Part shown: one piece after another, positions 1 through 5,872 of the stretch | Numbering within the stretch: position 1 is the stretch's first letter | Layout: each line of letters begins with the position of its first letter | Assembly (NCBI GenBank): GCA_027032655.1 | Contig: JALVMZ010000169.1 | Span: forward strand, 1-5,872 | DNA length: 5,872 nucleotides | Origin: Desulfobacteraceae bacterium | GTDB taxonomy: Bacteria > Desulfobacterota > DSM-4660 > Desulfatiglandales > JALVMZ01 | Direction of reading: 5' to 3' | Position numbers and translations under genes: made by a program | The notes under the pieces: model-generated | Database searches by the model: none | What the model was told of the DNA's origin: nothing | What the model saw: only the letters and a program-made list of their open reading frames with translations

Positions 1-381
1 TTAAGACCCCTTGATTTCGCAACGGATGGTGTATTTCTGTGCGGTTCTGCCAGGTTTCCTTCCACAGTGGATGAGGCCAGGTCCCAGGGAATAGGGGTAG
101 CATCCCGCATTGCAAATATTCTCTTTAAGGAAAAGCTTGTTAGTAGTGCAATAGTTGCAGAGATAAACCCTGATACATGTGTTGGATGTAAAGGATGTAT
201 GGATATGTGCCCGTATGGTGCCATTAGTTATGATAGTGAAAGGAACATATGCCAGGTAAATGAGATACTGTGTAAGGGATGTGGATGCTGCGCATCCACC
301 TGCCCTTCTCATAGTGCGGTGCTTAAAGGATTTAAACCCCGTCAGCTCTTGTCCCAGATAAGGGCAATAGCGGGTGAGTAA
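1..381 (+). CDS. hdrA: HdrA-like heterodisulfide reductase subunit A, C-terminal part (5' end outside the window)
   Basis: The reading frame is open from base 1 and ends at a TAA, giving 126 visible residues. HdrA is the FAD-containing iron-sulfur subunit that splits or merges electron pairs in cytoplasmic Hdr complexes. The segment at residues 9-24 (DGVFLCGSARFPSTVD) resembles the last flavoprotein motif of HdrA proteins. Two ferredoxin-type 4Fe-4S motifs follow: C60-x2-C63-x2-C66-x3-C70-P and C91-x2-C94-x2-C97-x3-C101-P, the usual C-terminal pair of HdrA. The GTG at 67 is an internal valine codon, because homologous sequence continues upstream of it. mvhD follows after 18 bases, supporting the HdrA assignment over a generic ferredoxin. 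The N-terminal cluster, the main FAD domain and any fusion cannot be seen. Other HdrA paralogues of similar C-terminal architecture, such as QmoA or FlxA-linked types, are possible but fit the neighbours less well. Confidence 0.88.
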   Translation, partial: LRPLDFATDGVFLCGSARFPSTVDEARSQGIGVASRIANILFKEKLVSSAIVAEINPDTCVGCKGCMDMCPYGAISYDSERNICQVNEILCKGCGCCASTCPSHSAVLKGFKPRQLLSQIRAIAGE

Positions 382-399
382 CAATAAAGGGGATAAATT

Positions 400-825
400 A
401 TGGATGGATTTGAACCCAGGATAATATGTTTTCTCTGCACATGGTGAGCATATGCTGCTGCTGACCTAGCTGGGGTCAGTCGTCTTCAATATCCTCCCAA
501 CATAAGGATAGTGAGGGTTATGTGTTCTGCATCTGTTTCACCTCACCATATACTGCTTGCATTTCAGCAGGGAGTGGATGGGGTATTTGTGGGAGGATGC
601 CATATTGGTGATTGCCATTATCTATATGGAAATTATGCCACTTCTAAAAGAATACGGTTCCTCAAGGGACTTCTTGCCTTTAGTGGCATTGAACCTGAAA
701 GGATAAAGCTCAAATGGGTCTCATCAGCCGAGGCCCCTGAGTTTGTTGAGGCAATCAATGAATTTGTTAATACACTGAAGCAACTGGGGCCATCACCCCT
801 GAGATCAATGAAAAAGGTTGCTTGA
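400..825 (+). CDS. mvhD: MvhD-type iron-sulfur electron-transfer subunit, selenocysteine-containing (Sec16)
   Basis: This is a 141-residue protein when the TGA at 445-447 is read as selenocysteine. MvhD is the small 2Fe-2S protein that passes electrons from a hydrogenase or formate dehydrogenase to HdrA. The start ATG at 400 follows an AAGGGG ribosome binding site. The N-terminus reads ICFLCTW-U-AYAAADLAG, matching the family's CNWCSYGGADTAG motif, with Sec at the place of the last Cys; methanogen VhuD also carries Sec there. Downstream family motifs are intact: SRLQYPPNIRIVRVMC (Cys42) and GVFVGGCHIGDCHY (Cys67, Cys72). A start at the GTG of 511 would delete the conserved N-terminal third, so it is rejected. 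The frame ends in TGA at 823-825 followed at once by an in-frame TAA. The protein has no signal peptide and is cytoplasmic. Identity is secure; Sec incorporation is inferred from motif alignment and the downstream hairpin. Confidence 0.93.
445..480 (+). promoter_or_regulatory. Selenocysteine UGA codon and candidate bacterial SECIS hairpin in mvhD
   Basis: The TGA at 445-447 is followed by a stem of CTGACC (461-466) with GGTCAG (474-479), six perfect pairs. A T467-G473 wobble can extend it and leave a five-base loop AGCTG at 468-472. The loop starts 20 bases after the TGA, and with the wobble counted it has G at its second position. Both agree with the general bacterial SECIS rule of a G in the first two loop positions and a loop about 16-37 bases from the UGA. 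The loop lacks the GGTCT seen in the fdhA element of this window, so it is less canonical. The function, SelB-dependent Sec insertion, is inferred. Confidence 0.7.
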
Positions 826-858
826 TAAAATTCCAATTCTGTTATTTAAGGTGAACCA

Positions 859-1662
859 ATGATAGATGATGTAAAAAATAAGGTAAAAGAGCTTCTTGAA
901 TCAGGAAAAGTTAAGGGTTTCTTAGGGCTTGCTATGAAGAATGGTCACACTGCACCCCACCTTTTCACATCACCTGATGAGCTGGACAGCATGGTTCTGG
1001 GTGATAGTGCTGAAGCGGGTGATAACAGGTATCCACTTAATAAACTGCTTATAACCTTAACAAGGAAGTATCCTGAAGATAAATTCGGTGTTCTTGTTCG
1101 AGGGTGCGATGAAAGAGGGCTTAAGACCCTGTTCATATGGAATCAGCTCAAGCCAGAAAACATCTATCCAGTGGGCATCTCCTGTCCACAGGAGCTTGCA
1201 GATAAGTGCGAATGCCTCAAACCCTATCCTGATGAATTTGTAGGCACTGAAAAGGCAAAAGAGAGTAGCTATAACTCTGTGGCCCAACTGGATGAAAAGG
1301 AGATTAATGAGAGATTTGCATCCTGGATGGCAGAGTTTTCAAAGTGTATAAAGTGTTATGGATGCAGGGATATATGTCCCATGTGCTTTTGTAAAGAATG
1401 CACGCTGGAGACCCATGAATTGATACCTACTGGTGAGATACCCCCTGAAATCCCCATCTTTCATCTGGTAAGGGCTGTTCACATGGCCGGTAGGTGTATT
1501 GACTGTGGCCTGTGCAATGAGGTCTGCCCAGCAGACATACCACTAAGGACTCTTTACAAAAAGGTATCTGATATCATTGACAAGGAATTCAACTACAGGC
1601 CAGGTTTTACTATTGATGAAAAACCGCCTTTAAATATACTGGGAGGTCCTCCTCCTGAATAG
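859..1662 (+). CDS. FdhB/FrhB-like iron-sulfur subunit linking formate dehydrogenase to MvhD-HdrA
   Basis: This is a 267-residue soluble protein with a TAAGGTGA ribosome binding site five bases before the ATG. The N-terminal half (about residues 15-125) resembles the beta subunit of coenzyme F420 hydrogenase/formate dehydrogenase, including VRGCDERGLKTL (Cys83) and ISCPQELADKCEC (Cys109, 117, 119). The C-terminal half holds two ferredoxin-like motifs: C163-x2-C166-x2-C169-x3-C173, followed closely by Cys176, Cys178 and Cys181, and C213-x2-C216-x2-C219-x3-C223-P. It lies between mvhD and fdhA, which indicates the electron-transfer partner of FdhA. It is shorter than methanogen FdhB, which is about 400 residues, and nothing shows that it binds F420. 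The extra Cys suggest clusters beyond two plain 4Fe-4S centres. It has no signal peptide and no membrane segment. The family is well supported, but the exact role is inferred from its position. Confidence 0.82.
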   Translation: MIDDVKNKVKELLESGKVKGFLGLAMKNGHTAPHLFTSPDELDSMVLGDSAEAGDNRYPLNKLLITLTRKYPEDKFGVLVRGCDERGLKTLFIWNQLKPENIYPVGISCPQELADKCECLKPYPDEFVGTEKAKESSYNSVAQLDEKEINERFASWMAEFSKCIKCYGCRDICPMCFCKECTLETHELIPTGEIPPEIPIFHLVRAVHMAGRCIDCGLCNEVCPADIPLRTLYKKVSDIIDKEFNYRPGFTIDEKPPLNILGGPPPE

Positions 1663-1708
1663 CTTTTTATGTAATGCGGTCCATAAGATTGTTTTAAGAG
1701 GAGTTAAA

Positions 1709-3748
1709 ATGCAATACAAAACAGTGCTTACAACCTGTCCATATTGTGGGTGTGGATGTAACTTTTATCTGGAAGTCCTTGATGGCGAAATAAAGGGCGT
1801 TATTCCATGTAAAAGCGGAGCCGTTAATCAGGGCAAGCTCTGTATTAAGGGATGGAATGCTCATGAATTTGTCCAGAGCCCTAAAAGGCTGAAGGTCCCG
1901 CTTATCAAGAAAAACGGGGAATTCGTGGAATCCACATGGGATGAAGCCCTTGACCTTGTGGCATCCAGACTAAAAGAGATAAAAGAAAAAAATGGGCCTG
2001 ATAGCATAGCATTTCTATCATCTGCAAAGGTTACAAATGAGGAGAATTATATTATCCAGAAATTTGTCCGCGCAGGGATAGGGACAAACAATGTTGATCA
2101 CTGTGCCCGGCTCTGACACTCCTCCACAGTGGCAGGTCTTGCCGCAGCATTTGGATCAGGCGCCATGACAAACAGTGTCAGTGAGCTTGAAAATGCTGAC
2201 TGTATATTTATCATAGGTTCAAATACCACATCATCTCATCCCTTAGTGGCCACCAGGATATATCGCGCCAGAAAAAATGGGGCAAATATAATAGTCGCAG
2301 ACCCAAGAAAGATACATATTTCCAGATTTGCTGACATATATGTCCAGCATAACTTGGGGACAGATGTGGCACTTTTAAATGGGATTATGCATGAGATAAT
2401 TGCCCAGGGCTGGCATGATATGGAATTCATTGAAAGCAGGACAGAGGGTTTTGAAGAGTTTAAAAAGACAATTGAGAACTATCCACCAGAGAAGGTATCA
2501 GATATCACAGGCGTAAGTGTAGATGACATAAAAGAGATTGCAAGATTGTATGGAACTGCTGATAAAGGGTCCATTGTGTATTGCATGGGAATCACACAGC
2601 ATACCAACGGTGTGGATAATGTAAAATCCCTTGCAAACCTTGCCATGCTAACAGGAAATGTGGGCAGGGAATCCACAGGGGTCAATCCACTTCGTGGTCA
2701 GAACAATGTTCAGGGTGCATGTGACATGGGAGCACTTCCCAATGTGTATCCAGGATATCAGGCGGTTACCATGCTTGATATCCAGCAAAAATTTGAATCT
2801 GCATGGGATGCGAAACTCTCCAACAAGATTGGACTGACCATACCGGAGATGATTTCCGGGCTACATGAAGGAACGGTAAAGGCCCTATATGTGGTGGGTG
2901 AAAACCCCATTATGAGCGATCCGGACTCAGGGCATGTGGAAGAGGCATTGAAAAAGGCAGAGTTTCTGGTGGTTCAGGATATCTTTATGAGTCCAACAGC
3001 AAAACTTGCACATGTGGTTTTACCCGGGGCTTCATATGCTGAAAAGGACGGCACATTTACAAACACGGAAAGAAGGGTAATGAGGATAAGAAAAGCAATA
3101 GAGCCCATAGGTGATTCAAGGGCTGATTGGGAGATTATTCAGGATCTTTCCAATAGATTCGGATATAAGATGGAATACGACTCACCTGCCTCAATAATGG
3201 AGGAGATAAGAGAACTAACACCATCATACGCAGGGATAACATATGGGAGGCTTGAAGGTGAAGGTATTCAATGGCCATGCCCTGATACAGGACATCCAGG
3301 GACAAGATTCCTCCATAAAGATAGATTTGCAAAGGGACGGGGGCTCTTCCATGCCATTGAATATAAAGGCCCTGCTGAGAAGACTGATGAGGAGTATTCC
3401 TTCTGGCTTACCACAGGAAGGGTATTTGTCCATTACCACACTGCAACCATGACTGGAAATTCACCATCCCTGATATCAGAGGTGAGTGATGGATATGTGG
3501 AGATAAATCCCCACGATGCAGATAAGATGGGAATTTCCAATGGTGAATGGGTGAAAGTATCTTCTCGCAGGGGAGAAGTAAAGGCCAGGGCATATATCAC
3601 CACCAGGGTGAAGGAAGGAATGGTCTTTATGAACTTCCACTTTCTTGAGACCAATGCAAATATACTTACCAACCCTGCATTTGACCCTGTGGTGAAGATA
3701 CCGGAATACAAGGTATGTGCGGTGAAAATTGAAAAGGCTAACCCATAA
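1709..3748 (+). CDS. fdhA: Formate dehydrogenase catalytic subunit, molybdopterin selenoprotein (Sec136)
   Basis: This is a 679-residue protein when the TGA at 2114-2116 is read through; the frame is identical on both sides of it. It interconverts formate and CO2 at a Mo or W bis-pyranopterin centre. The N-terminal 4Fe-4S motif is C10-x2-C13-x3-C17 with Cys45, and Lys47 matches the conserved electron-relay lysine of E. coli FdhH (Lys44). The active-site stretch DHCARL-U-HSSTVAGL places Sec136 and His137 like Sec140 and His141 of FdhH. GVNPLRGQNNVQGACDMG (Arg329) corresponds to FdhH Arg333. The molybdopterin domain runs to about residue 510, with GENPIMSDPD at 397-406. The C-terminal dinucleotide-binding domain starts near residue 565. 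AGGAG precedes the start. There is no twin-arginine leader, so the enzyme is cytoplasmic. Its length is normal for FdhA of this type, and the neighbours suggest Hdr-linked use, not a membrane or hydrogenlyase complex. Confidence 0.96.
2114..2155 (+). promoter_or_regulatory. Selenocysteine UGA codon and canonical bacterial SECIS hairpin in fdhA
   Basis: The TGA at 2114-2116 is followed by the stem GTGGCA (2129-2134) with TGCCGC (2140-2145), five Watson-Crick pairs and one G-T wobble, around the loop GGTCT at 2135-2139. E. coli fdhF carries the same GGUCU after the same 18-base distance from its UGA. A lower stem, TCCA (2123-2126) with TGGA (2152-2155), can extend the hairpin across an internal loop. 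The element also encodes conserved FdhA residues (STVAGLAAA). Its role in SelB-directed selenocysteine insertion follows from the fdhF precedent. Confidence 0.9.
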
Positions 3749-3764
3749 AACCAGGGGGATATGA

Positions 3765-4274
3765 ATGGAAGAGAAAGGAGCTCTTATCAGGATATTTGAA
3801 TATGCACTCAATCAGGAATACACAGGAAAGAGCTTTTTTGAGACATCACTCAGCAGGATGGCACTGGGCTCTGCCATAAGTGCATTTAAAAGGCTCATTC
3901 AGGAAGAAGAAAAGCACATTGAATTTATATCCAGAATACTCGATGATATAAAATCAGGCAGGTCCCCTGATATATCCCAGATCAAAGATATTGTGCTTGA
4001 ACCCACCAATTACTTTGATGAAAGGGCAAAATCAGAGTTCCTGAAACAGTGTATTGAGGAATCCATGGTGCCAGATATAACCGTATTCAATACTGCATGG
4101 CTTATAGAGAAGGACTTGAGTGAGTTCTATGCAAATATGGCACAGAAGGCAGAAGGTCCTTCAAAGGATGCACTGCTTATGCTCTCACGGTGGGAGAAGA
4201 GTCATGAGATGTTCTTCAAGCAGTTCAGGGACAAACTGAATCAGTTATACTCAGAGATGCCCTGGGGCGGATAA
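3765..4274 (+). CDS. Ferritin-like (rubrerythrin-type) di-iron protein
   Basis: This 169-residue, mainly helical protein starts 16 bases after fdhA behind an AGGGGGA ribosome binding site, so it is probably cotranscribed. It shows the four-helix di-iron pattern: Glu18 in NQEYTGKSFFE, E48-x2-H51 in EEEKHIEF, Glu115 in IEKDLSEFY, and E144-x2-H147 in EKSHEMFF. That is E, ExxH, E, ExxH, as in the erythrin domain of rubrerythrins. There is no C-terminal rubredoxin domain: the only Cys is Cys96 and no CxxC pair is present. Length fits a stand-alone ferritin-like domain. It has no signal peptide or membrane segment. Rubrerythrin relatives reduce peroxide or handle oxygen and iron in anaerobes; protecting the oxygen-sensitive Fdh/Hdr enzymes is a reasonable but untested inference. 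A more specific function cannot be assigned. Confidence 0.8.
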   Translation: MEEKGALIRIFEYALNQEYTGKSFFETSLSRMALGSAISAFKRLIQEEEKHIEFISRILDDIKSGRSPDISQIKDIVLEPTNYFDERAKSEFLKQCIEESMVPDITVFNTAWLIEKDLSEFYANMAQKAEGPSKDALLMLSRWEKSHEMFFKQFRDKLNQLYSEMPWGG

Positions 4275-4354
4275 AATTATCTCACTCTTATAACACTTCG
4301 ATATTTTTAATCCTCTTAATATATCTATGTCGATTTTGTGATTCTTTATCATAA

Positions 4355-4405
4355 GAGCCCTTTCTATTAAAAAATCCTCAATAGTGACATTATGGAAATG
4401 GGCTC
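4355..4405 (+). repeat. Imperfect inverted repeat / stem-loop in the intergenic region
   Basis: GAGCCCTTTCTAT (4355-4367) pairs with ATGGAAATGGGCTC (4392-4405): thirteen pairs, one of them a T-G wobble, interrupted by a single bulged T at 4399, around a 24-base loop. The 3' arm is not followed by a T run, so it does not look like an ordinary intrinsic terminator of the upstream operon. It lies just upstream of the promoter candidate at 4433. It could be a processing or stabilising structure at the 3' end of the fdh transcript, or a regulatory site for the next gene. Confidence 0.5.
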
Positions 4406-4432
4406 AGCTTTCAAATGTGAATGTTTCATGGC

Positions 4433-4462
4433 TTGACATAATGGATTGAAAATGGGTTAAAT
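4433..4462 (+). promoter_or_regulatory. Candidate sigma-70 promoter for the acyl-CoA synthetase gene
   Basis: A perfect -35 box TTGACA (4433-4438) is followed after 18 bases by TTAAAT (4457-4462), which matches four of six positions of the -10 consensus. Transcription would start near 4469, about 20 bases before the ATG at 4489. This supports separate transcription of the synthetase gene from the fdh operon. No alternative box of similar quality was seen in 4275-4488. Confidence 0.5.
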
Positions 4463-4488
4463 ACCAGAAATTGCTCAGAGACAGCTCT

Positions 4489-5872
4489 ATGGATAAGAAA
4501 CTAAAACAGAGGTTAAATATCCTCTTTAACCCATCATCAGTGGCCGTAATAGGTGCGTCCAATAATACAGGTAAACTGGGATACCATGTAATGAAGAGCC
4601 TTAACCTGTGTGGTTTCAGGGGTGAGGTGATACCTGTCAATCCTGGTTCAAAAGAGATAATGGGTATAAGCACAGCTCCTGACCTTGAATCATATAAAGG
4701 AAAGATAGACCTTGCCATTGTGGTTGTGCCTTCAAAAAGGGTCCCGGATGTATTTCTCCAATGCGTAAAAAAAGAGGTCCAGGGCATTGTTCTCATCACT
4801 GCAGGATTTAAAGAGATAGAGGACCCAACGGGTTCAAAGCTTCACAATCAATTATATGAGATTGTAAATTCGGCTCAAATCCCTGTAATTGGACCAAATA
4901 CATTTGGCATGATAAACTATTATAAGAAACTAAATGCATCTTTTACACCTGAGTTCTCTTATCTTCCGGAAGGGCATGTTGCACTGGTAAGTCAGAGTGG
5001 GGGCATGTCACATCTGCTGGCCTTTATGGGCATGAGAGCAGGCACGGGATTTAGCAAGATAGTAGGACTTGGAAATCGCCTTAACATTGACTTCCCCCAG
5101 ATGATCGAATTTCTTATGGATGATCCGGATACCAGAGTCATCGCCCTTTATGTGGAGGGTATTGATACCGCAGGTGAACTTATAAATGTATCCAGACAAT
5201 ATAAGGGCAGAAAACCCATTATTGCTTATAAGACAGGAAGTGCCAGAGTGGGAAATAAGGCATCAATGTCCCACACAGGATCACTTGCAGGTAACCACAG
5301 GATATATAAATCCGCCTTCAGACAGGCAGGTATATTACATGTTGAGGACTCCCAACAGCTCCTTGATACCGCAAAGGCGCTTGCCACATGTCCTTTAATG
5401 AGAGGCCCTGGAGTGGCTATACTCACTGCTCAGGCTGGACCTGGAATGGCGGGTGCAGATATCTGTGAAAATCAAGGAATCAGGATTACTCCATTTACAG
5501 ATAAGACCCAGGCCATCATAAATAGACTGCTTCCACCTCTGGCACTCAGAACCAATCCGGTGGATATGGGACCTGCATGGTATGATTCATCTGCATTAAA
5601 AGGGATTGTTAAATCTGTCATGGAGGATGAAAATGTCCACGGCATACTGCTATTCATGATGTTTGCATCCGCTAATGTGGATGCCCTGAAAGGGCTTAGC
5701 GACATCCTGATGGATTGGAATCAGAAAAAACCCCTTTTAAGCTGTATTGCTGCACCCCCTGGAATATGGGATGAACAACTGGATATCCTCGAAAAAAGCG
5801 GTGCCATTGTAAACTACCCCACACCGGAGCGTGCATCACTAACAATGGCAATGCTCTGGAAATACAATCTCA
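4489..5872 (+). CDS. ADP-forming acetyl/acyl-CoA synthetase, alpha subunit or alpha part of a fused enzyme (3' end outside the window)
   Basis: The frame runs without a stop from the ATG at 4489 to the window edge (461 codons plus one base). The enzyme converts acyl-CoA, ADP and phosphate to free acid, CoA and ATP. The N-terminal CoA-binding Rossmann domain starts with FNPSSVAVIGASNNTGKLG (residues 13-31) and continues to about GPNTFGMIN (135-143). The succinyl-CoA synthetase-like ligase domain includes VALVSQSGGMSHLL (164-177) and MSHTGSLAG (260-268), where His262 is the expected phosphohistidine. A further domain has ILTAQAGPGMAGAD (311-324) and TNPVDMGP (355-362). An in-frame TGA at 4447 bounds the start upstream, and the ribosome binding site is weak. 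Alpha subunits end near this length, so the window cannot show whether an ATP-grasp beta domain is fused. The acyl substrate is unknown. PNTFG and TAQAGPG differ slightly from the common PNCLG and TNAGGPG forms. Confidence 0.88.
   Translation, partial: MDKKLKQRLNILFNPSSVAVIGASNNTGKLGYHVMKSLNLCGFRGEVIPVNPGSKEIMGISTAPDLESYKGKIDLAIVVVPSKRVPDVFLQCVKKEVQGIVLITAGFKEIEDPTGSKLHNQLYEIVNSAQIPVIGPNTFGMINYYKKLNASFTPEFSYLPEGHVALVSQSGGMSHLLAFMGMRAGTGFSKIVGLGNRLNIDFPQMIEFLMDDPDTRVIALYVEGIDTAGELINVSRQYKGRKPIIAYKTGSARVGNKASMSHTGSLAGNHRIYKSAFRQAGILHVEDSQQLLDTAKALATCPLMRGPGVAILTAQAGPGMAGADICENQGIRITPFTDKTQAIINRLLPPLALRTNPVDMGPAWYDSSALKGIVKSVMEDENVHGILLFMMFASANVDALKGLSDILMDWNQKKPLLSCIAAPPGIWDEQLDILEKSGAIVNYPTPERASLTMAMLWKYNL

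Noticed and set aside
67..381. Small ferredoxin gene starting at GTG 67
   Set aside because: The frame is open to base 1 and the upstream residues match the HdrA flavoprotein C-terminus, so this is an internal codon of a larger gene.
511..825. Truncated MvhD starting at GTG 511
   Set aside because: It would lose the conserved N-terminal motif encoded at 400-510; the in-frame TGA fits the known Sec position.
1709..3748. fdhA as a pseudogene or two separate genes split at 2116
   Set aside because: Only one TGA interrupts the frame, it falls exactly at the active-site Sec codon, and a canonical SECIS hairpin follows.
3476..3811. Reverse-strand open frame of 111 codons
   Set aside because: It lies opposite fdhA and the start of the ferritin-like gene, has no recognisable motif, and is best explained as a shadow of the coding strand.
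4270..4281. Short palindrome GATAAAATTATC at the end of the ferritin-like gene
   Set aside because: Five-base arms made mostly of A and T, overlapping a stop codon, are expected by chance; it has no stable stem and no terminator tail.
4285..4357. Inverted repeat CTCTTAT (4285-4291) and ATAAGAG (4351-4357)
   Set aside because: Seven A+T-rich pairs separated by 59 bases are weak, and the right arm overlaps the much stronger hairpin at 4355-4405.
4404..4799. Reverse-strand open frame of 131 codons
   Set aside because: It lies opposite the synthetase N-terminus and its promoter; the + strand carries clear family motifs there and the reverse product has none.
1..5872. Archaeal (methanogen) origin
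   Set aside because: The Hdr-Fdh genes and ADP-forming synthetase have archaeal relatives, but SECIS hairpins inside the coding sequence, a TTGACA box and AGGAG-type ribosome binding sites point to a bacterium.

Overview
The window is a bacterial operon for a cytoplasmic, heterodisulfide-reductase-linked formate dehydrogenase, followed by the start of an ADP-forming acyl-CoA synthetase gene. All genes are on the + strand. The organism looks like a strict anaerobe, most plausibly a sulfate-reducing or syntrophic member of the former Deltaproteobacteria (Desulfobacterota); that assignment is inferred from gene content and style, not from a marker gene. It is bacterial rather than archaeal because both in-frame UGA (selenocysteine) codons have a hairpin immediately downstream inside the coding sequence, where bacterial SECIS elements lie. 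Archaeal SECIS elements lie in untranslated regions.

Layout: (1) 1-381, the C-terminal end of an HdrA-like flavin/iron-sulfur protein, with its 5' part outside the window. (2) 400-825, mvhD, whose real start lies upstream of an in-frame TGA at 445-447 read as selenocysteine. (3) 859-1662, an FdhB/FrhB-like iron-sulfur protein. (4) 1709-3748, fdhA, the molybdenum/tungsten catalytic subunit, with an in-frame TGA at 2114-2116 encoding the active-site selenocysteine. (5) 3765-4274, a small ferritin-like di-iron protein. (6) 4275-4488, a 214-bp A+T-rich intergenic region with a long imperfect hairpin, a likely sigma-70 promoter and short repeats. (7) 4489-5872, the alpha part of an ADP-forming acetyl/acyl-CoA synthetase, open at the right edge.

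The first five genes are 16 to 46 bases apart, and the four whose starts are visible have purine-rich ribosome binding sites, so they are probably one transcript. In the inferred scheme FdhA oxidises formate (or reduces CO2), electrons pass through the FdhB-like protein and MvhD to HdrA, and the HdrA flavin bifurcates or confurcates them between ferredoxin and a second partner. HdrB and HdrC, the usual disulfide-reducing partners, are not in the window and may lie upstream or be absent. The synthetase has its own promoter candidate and would make ATP from acyl-CoA, which fits the same anaerobic energy metabolism.

The strongest observation is that two subunits of one complex are selenoproteins. 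Standard gene calling would truncate MvhD and split FdhA in two.
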